From Alistipes sp. (lineage in GTDB: Bacteria; Bacteroidota; Bacteroidia; Bacteroidales; Rikenellaceae): a stretch of DNA of 24,395 bases. The notes under the pieces were generated by a model that searched no databases, was not told the origin of the DNA, and was given only the letters and a program-made list of their open reading frames with translations. The number at the start of each line of letters is the position of its first letter. Position 1 is the stretch's first letter. Below are positions 24,100-24,395 of the stretch, in pieces. Where the stretch lies: positions 1 through 24,395 of the forward strand of contig JAFOZN010000100.1 of the NCBI GenBank assembly GCA_017391185.1, written 5' to 3'. Made by a program: the position numbers and the translations under genes.

Positions 24100-24395
24100 A
24101 TGGCAGAGATTCAGAAACAGGGCATCGACATCGACCTTAGAGAGGATATTGCCGAGGGTAACTACTCCAATTTGGCAATTATATCTCACTCCACTTCGGA
24201 GTTTATCTTAGACTTTGCAACGATTCTTCCAGGCCTGAACAAGGCTAAGGTCAAGAGTCGCATCATCCTTACACCTGAACACGCCAAACGATTGCTCTAC
24301 TCTCTGCAAGAGAACATCACTCGCTACGAAAGCGACATCGCCCAGATTGAGATTCCGCAGCCACAGCGTGCCGAGGATGCGATCCTCAAGATGGG
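24100..24395 (+). CDS. DUF3467 family protein, 3' end outside window
   Basis: 98 codons are visible from the ATG at 24100, and the frame is still open at the window end. The protein begins MAEIQKQGIDIDLREDIAEG and contains the DUF3467 core: NYSNLAIISHSTSEFILDFA, then LNKAKVKSRIILTPEHAKRLL, followed by a charged helix (LQENITRYESDI) and a Pro/Gln-rich C-terminus. Family members are small soluble proteins of about 100 residues with unknown function, common in Bacteroidota and, as I recall, often near rpoC. Here it appears to have its own promoter and a palindromic upstream site. The next gene cannot be seen. Confidence 0.88.
   Translation, partial: MAEIQKQGIDIDLREDIAEGNYSNLAIISHSTSEFILDFATILPGLNKAKVKSRIILTPEHAKRLLYSLQENITRYESDIAQIEIPQPQRAEDAILKM

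Overview
The window comes from a Bacteroidota chromosome, most likely order Bacteroidales and close to Alistipes/Rikenellaceae. Three things point there. Several genes have the phylum's -7 promoter element (TAnnTTTG), two of them with a TTTG -33 element at 20 nt. The window carries DUF4295 next to L28/L33, DUF4271 next to hemD/rnpA, and DUF3467, all typical of the phylum. The secreted carbohydrate enzymes also fit a gut Bacteroidales. Nearly everything is chromosomal housekeeping. I see no transposase, integrase, phage gene, tRNA, CRISPR array or defence island.

Layout. Positions 3-3829 (+): 3' end of a pyrD-type gene, cinA, pncB, then the ribosomal cluster rpmB-rpmG-DUF4295, closed by a strong terminator. 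4003-5685 (+): a secreted GH20 hexosaminidase, convergent with a secreted CE15-type esterase (5761-6966, -), with a bidirectional terminator between them. 7100-12348 (-): ftsY-rimO, then a coiled-coil protein and zapA with their own promoter, then a 514-bp non-coding stretch holding a probable 6S RNA and a pyrimidine-rich tandem repeat, then rny. 12501-15668 (+): a large lipoprotein of the GH106 rhamnosidase type. 15741-23838 (-): one long tightly packed run, LysE-type exporter, cmk, ispH, small membrane protein, S41 protease, sensor histidine kinase, DUF4271, hemD-like, rnpA, yidD, with a recognisable promoter at its head. 24100 to the end (+): a DUF3467 gene behind a long imperfect palindrome.

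How the genes fit together. cinA and pncB both lead to nicotinate mononucleotide and so form a small NAD-salvage pair. ftsY and yidD serve membrane-protein targeting and insertion. rnpA, rny, the 6S-like RNA, rimO and the ribosomal proteins serve RNA processing, transcription control and translation. zapA and its coiled-coil partner serve Z-ring assembly. The three carbohydrate enzymes are single genes with no SusC/SusD pair beside them.

Most worth a second look: (1) the pyrD-type protein has lost most recognisable active-site residues of the dihydroorotate dehydrogenase family; (2) the 6S-like RNA beside zapA; (3) the 56-bp palindrome upstream of the DUF3467 gene; (4) a gene order that one ~8.5-kb inversion would turn back into a continuous rpmB-rpmG-DUF4295-ftsY-rimO operon; (5) a 21-bp tandem repeat between zapA and the RNA gene. 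I did not find a new multi-gene system.
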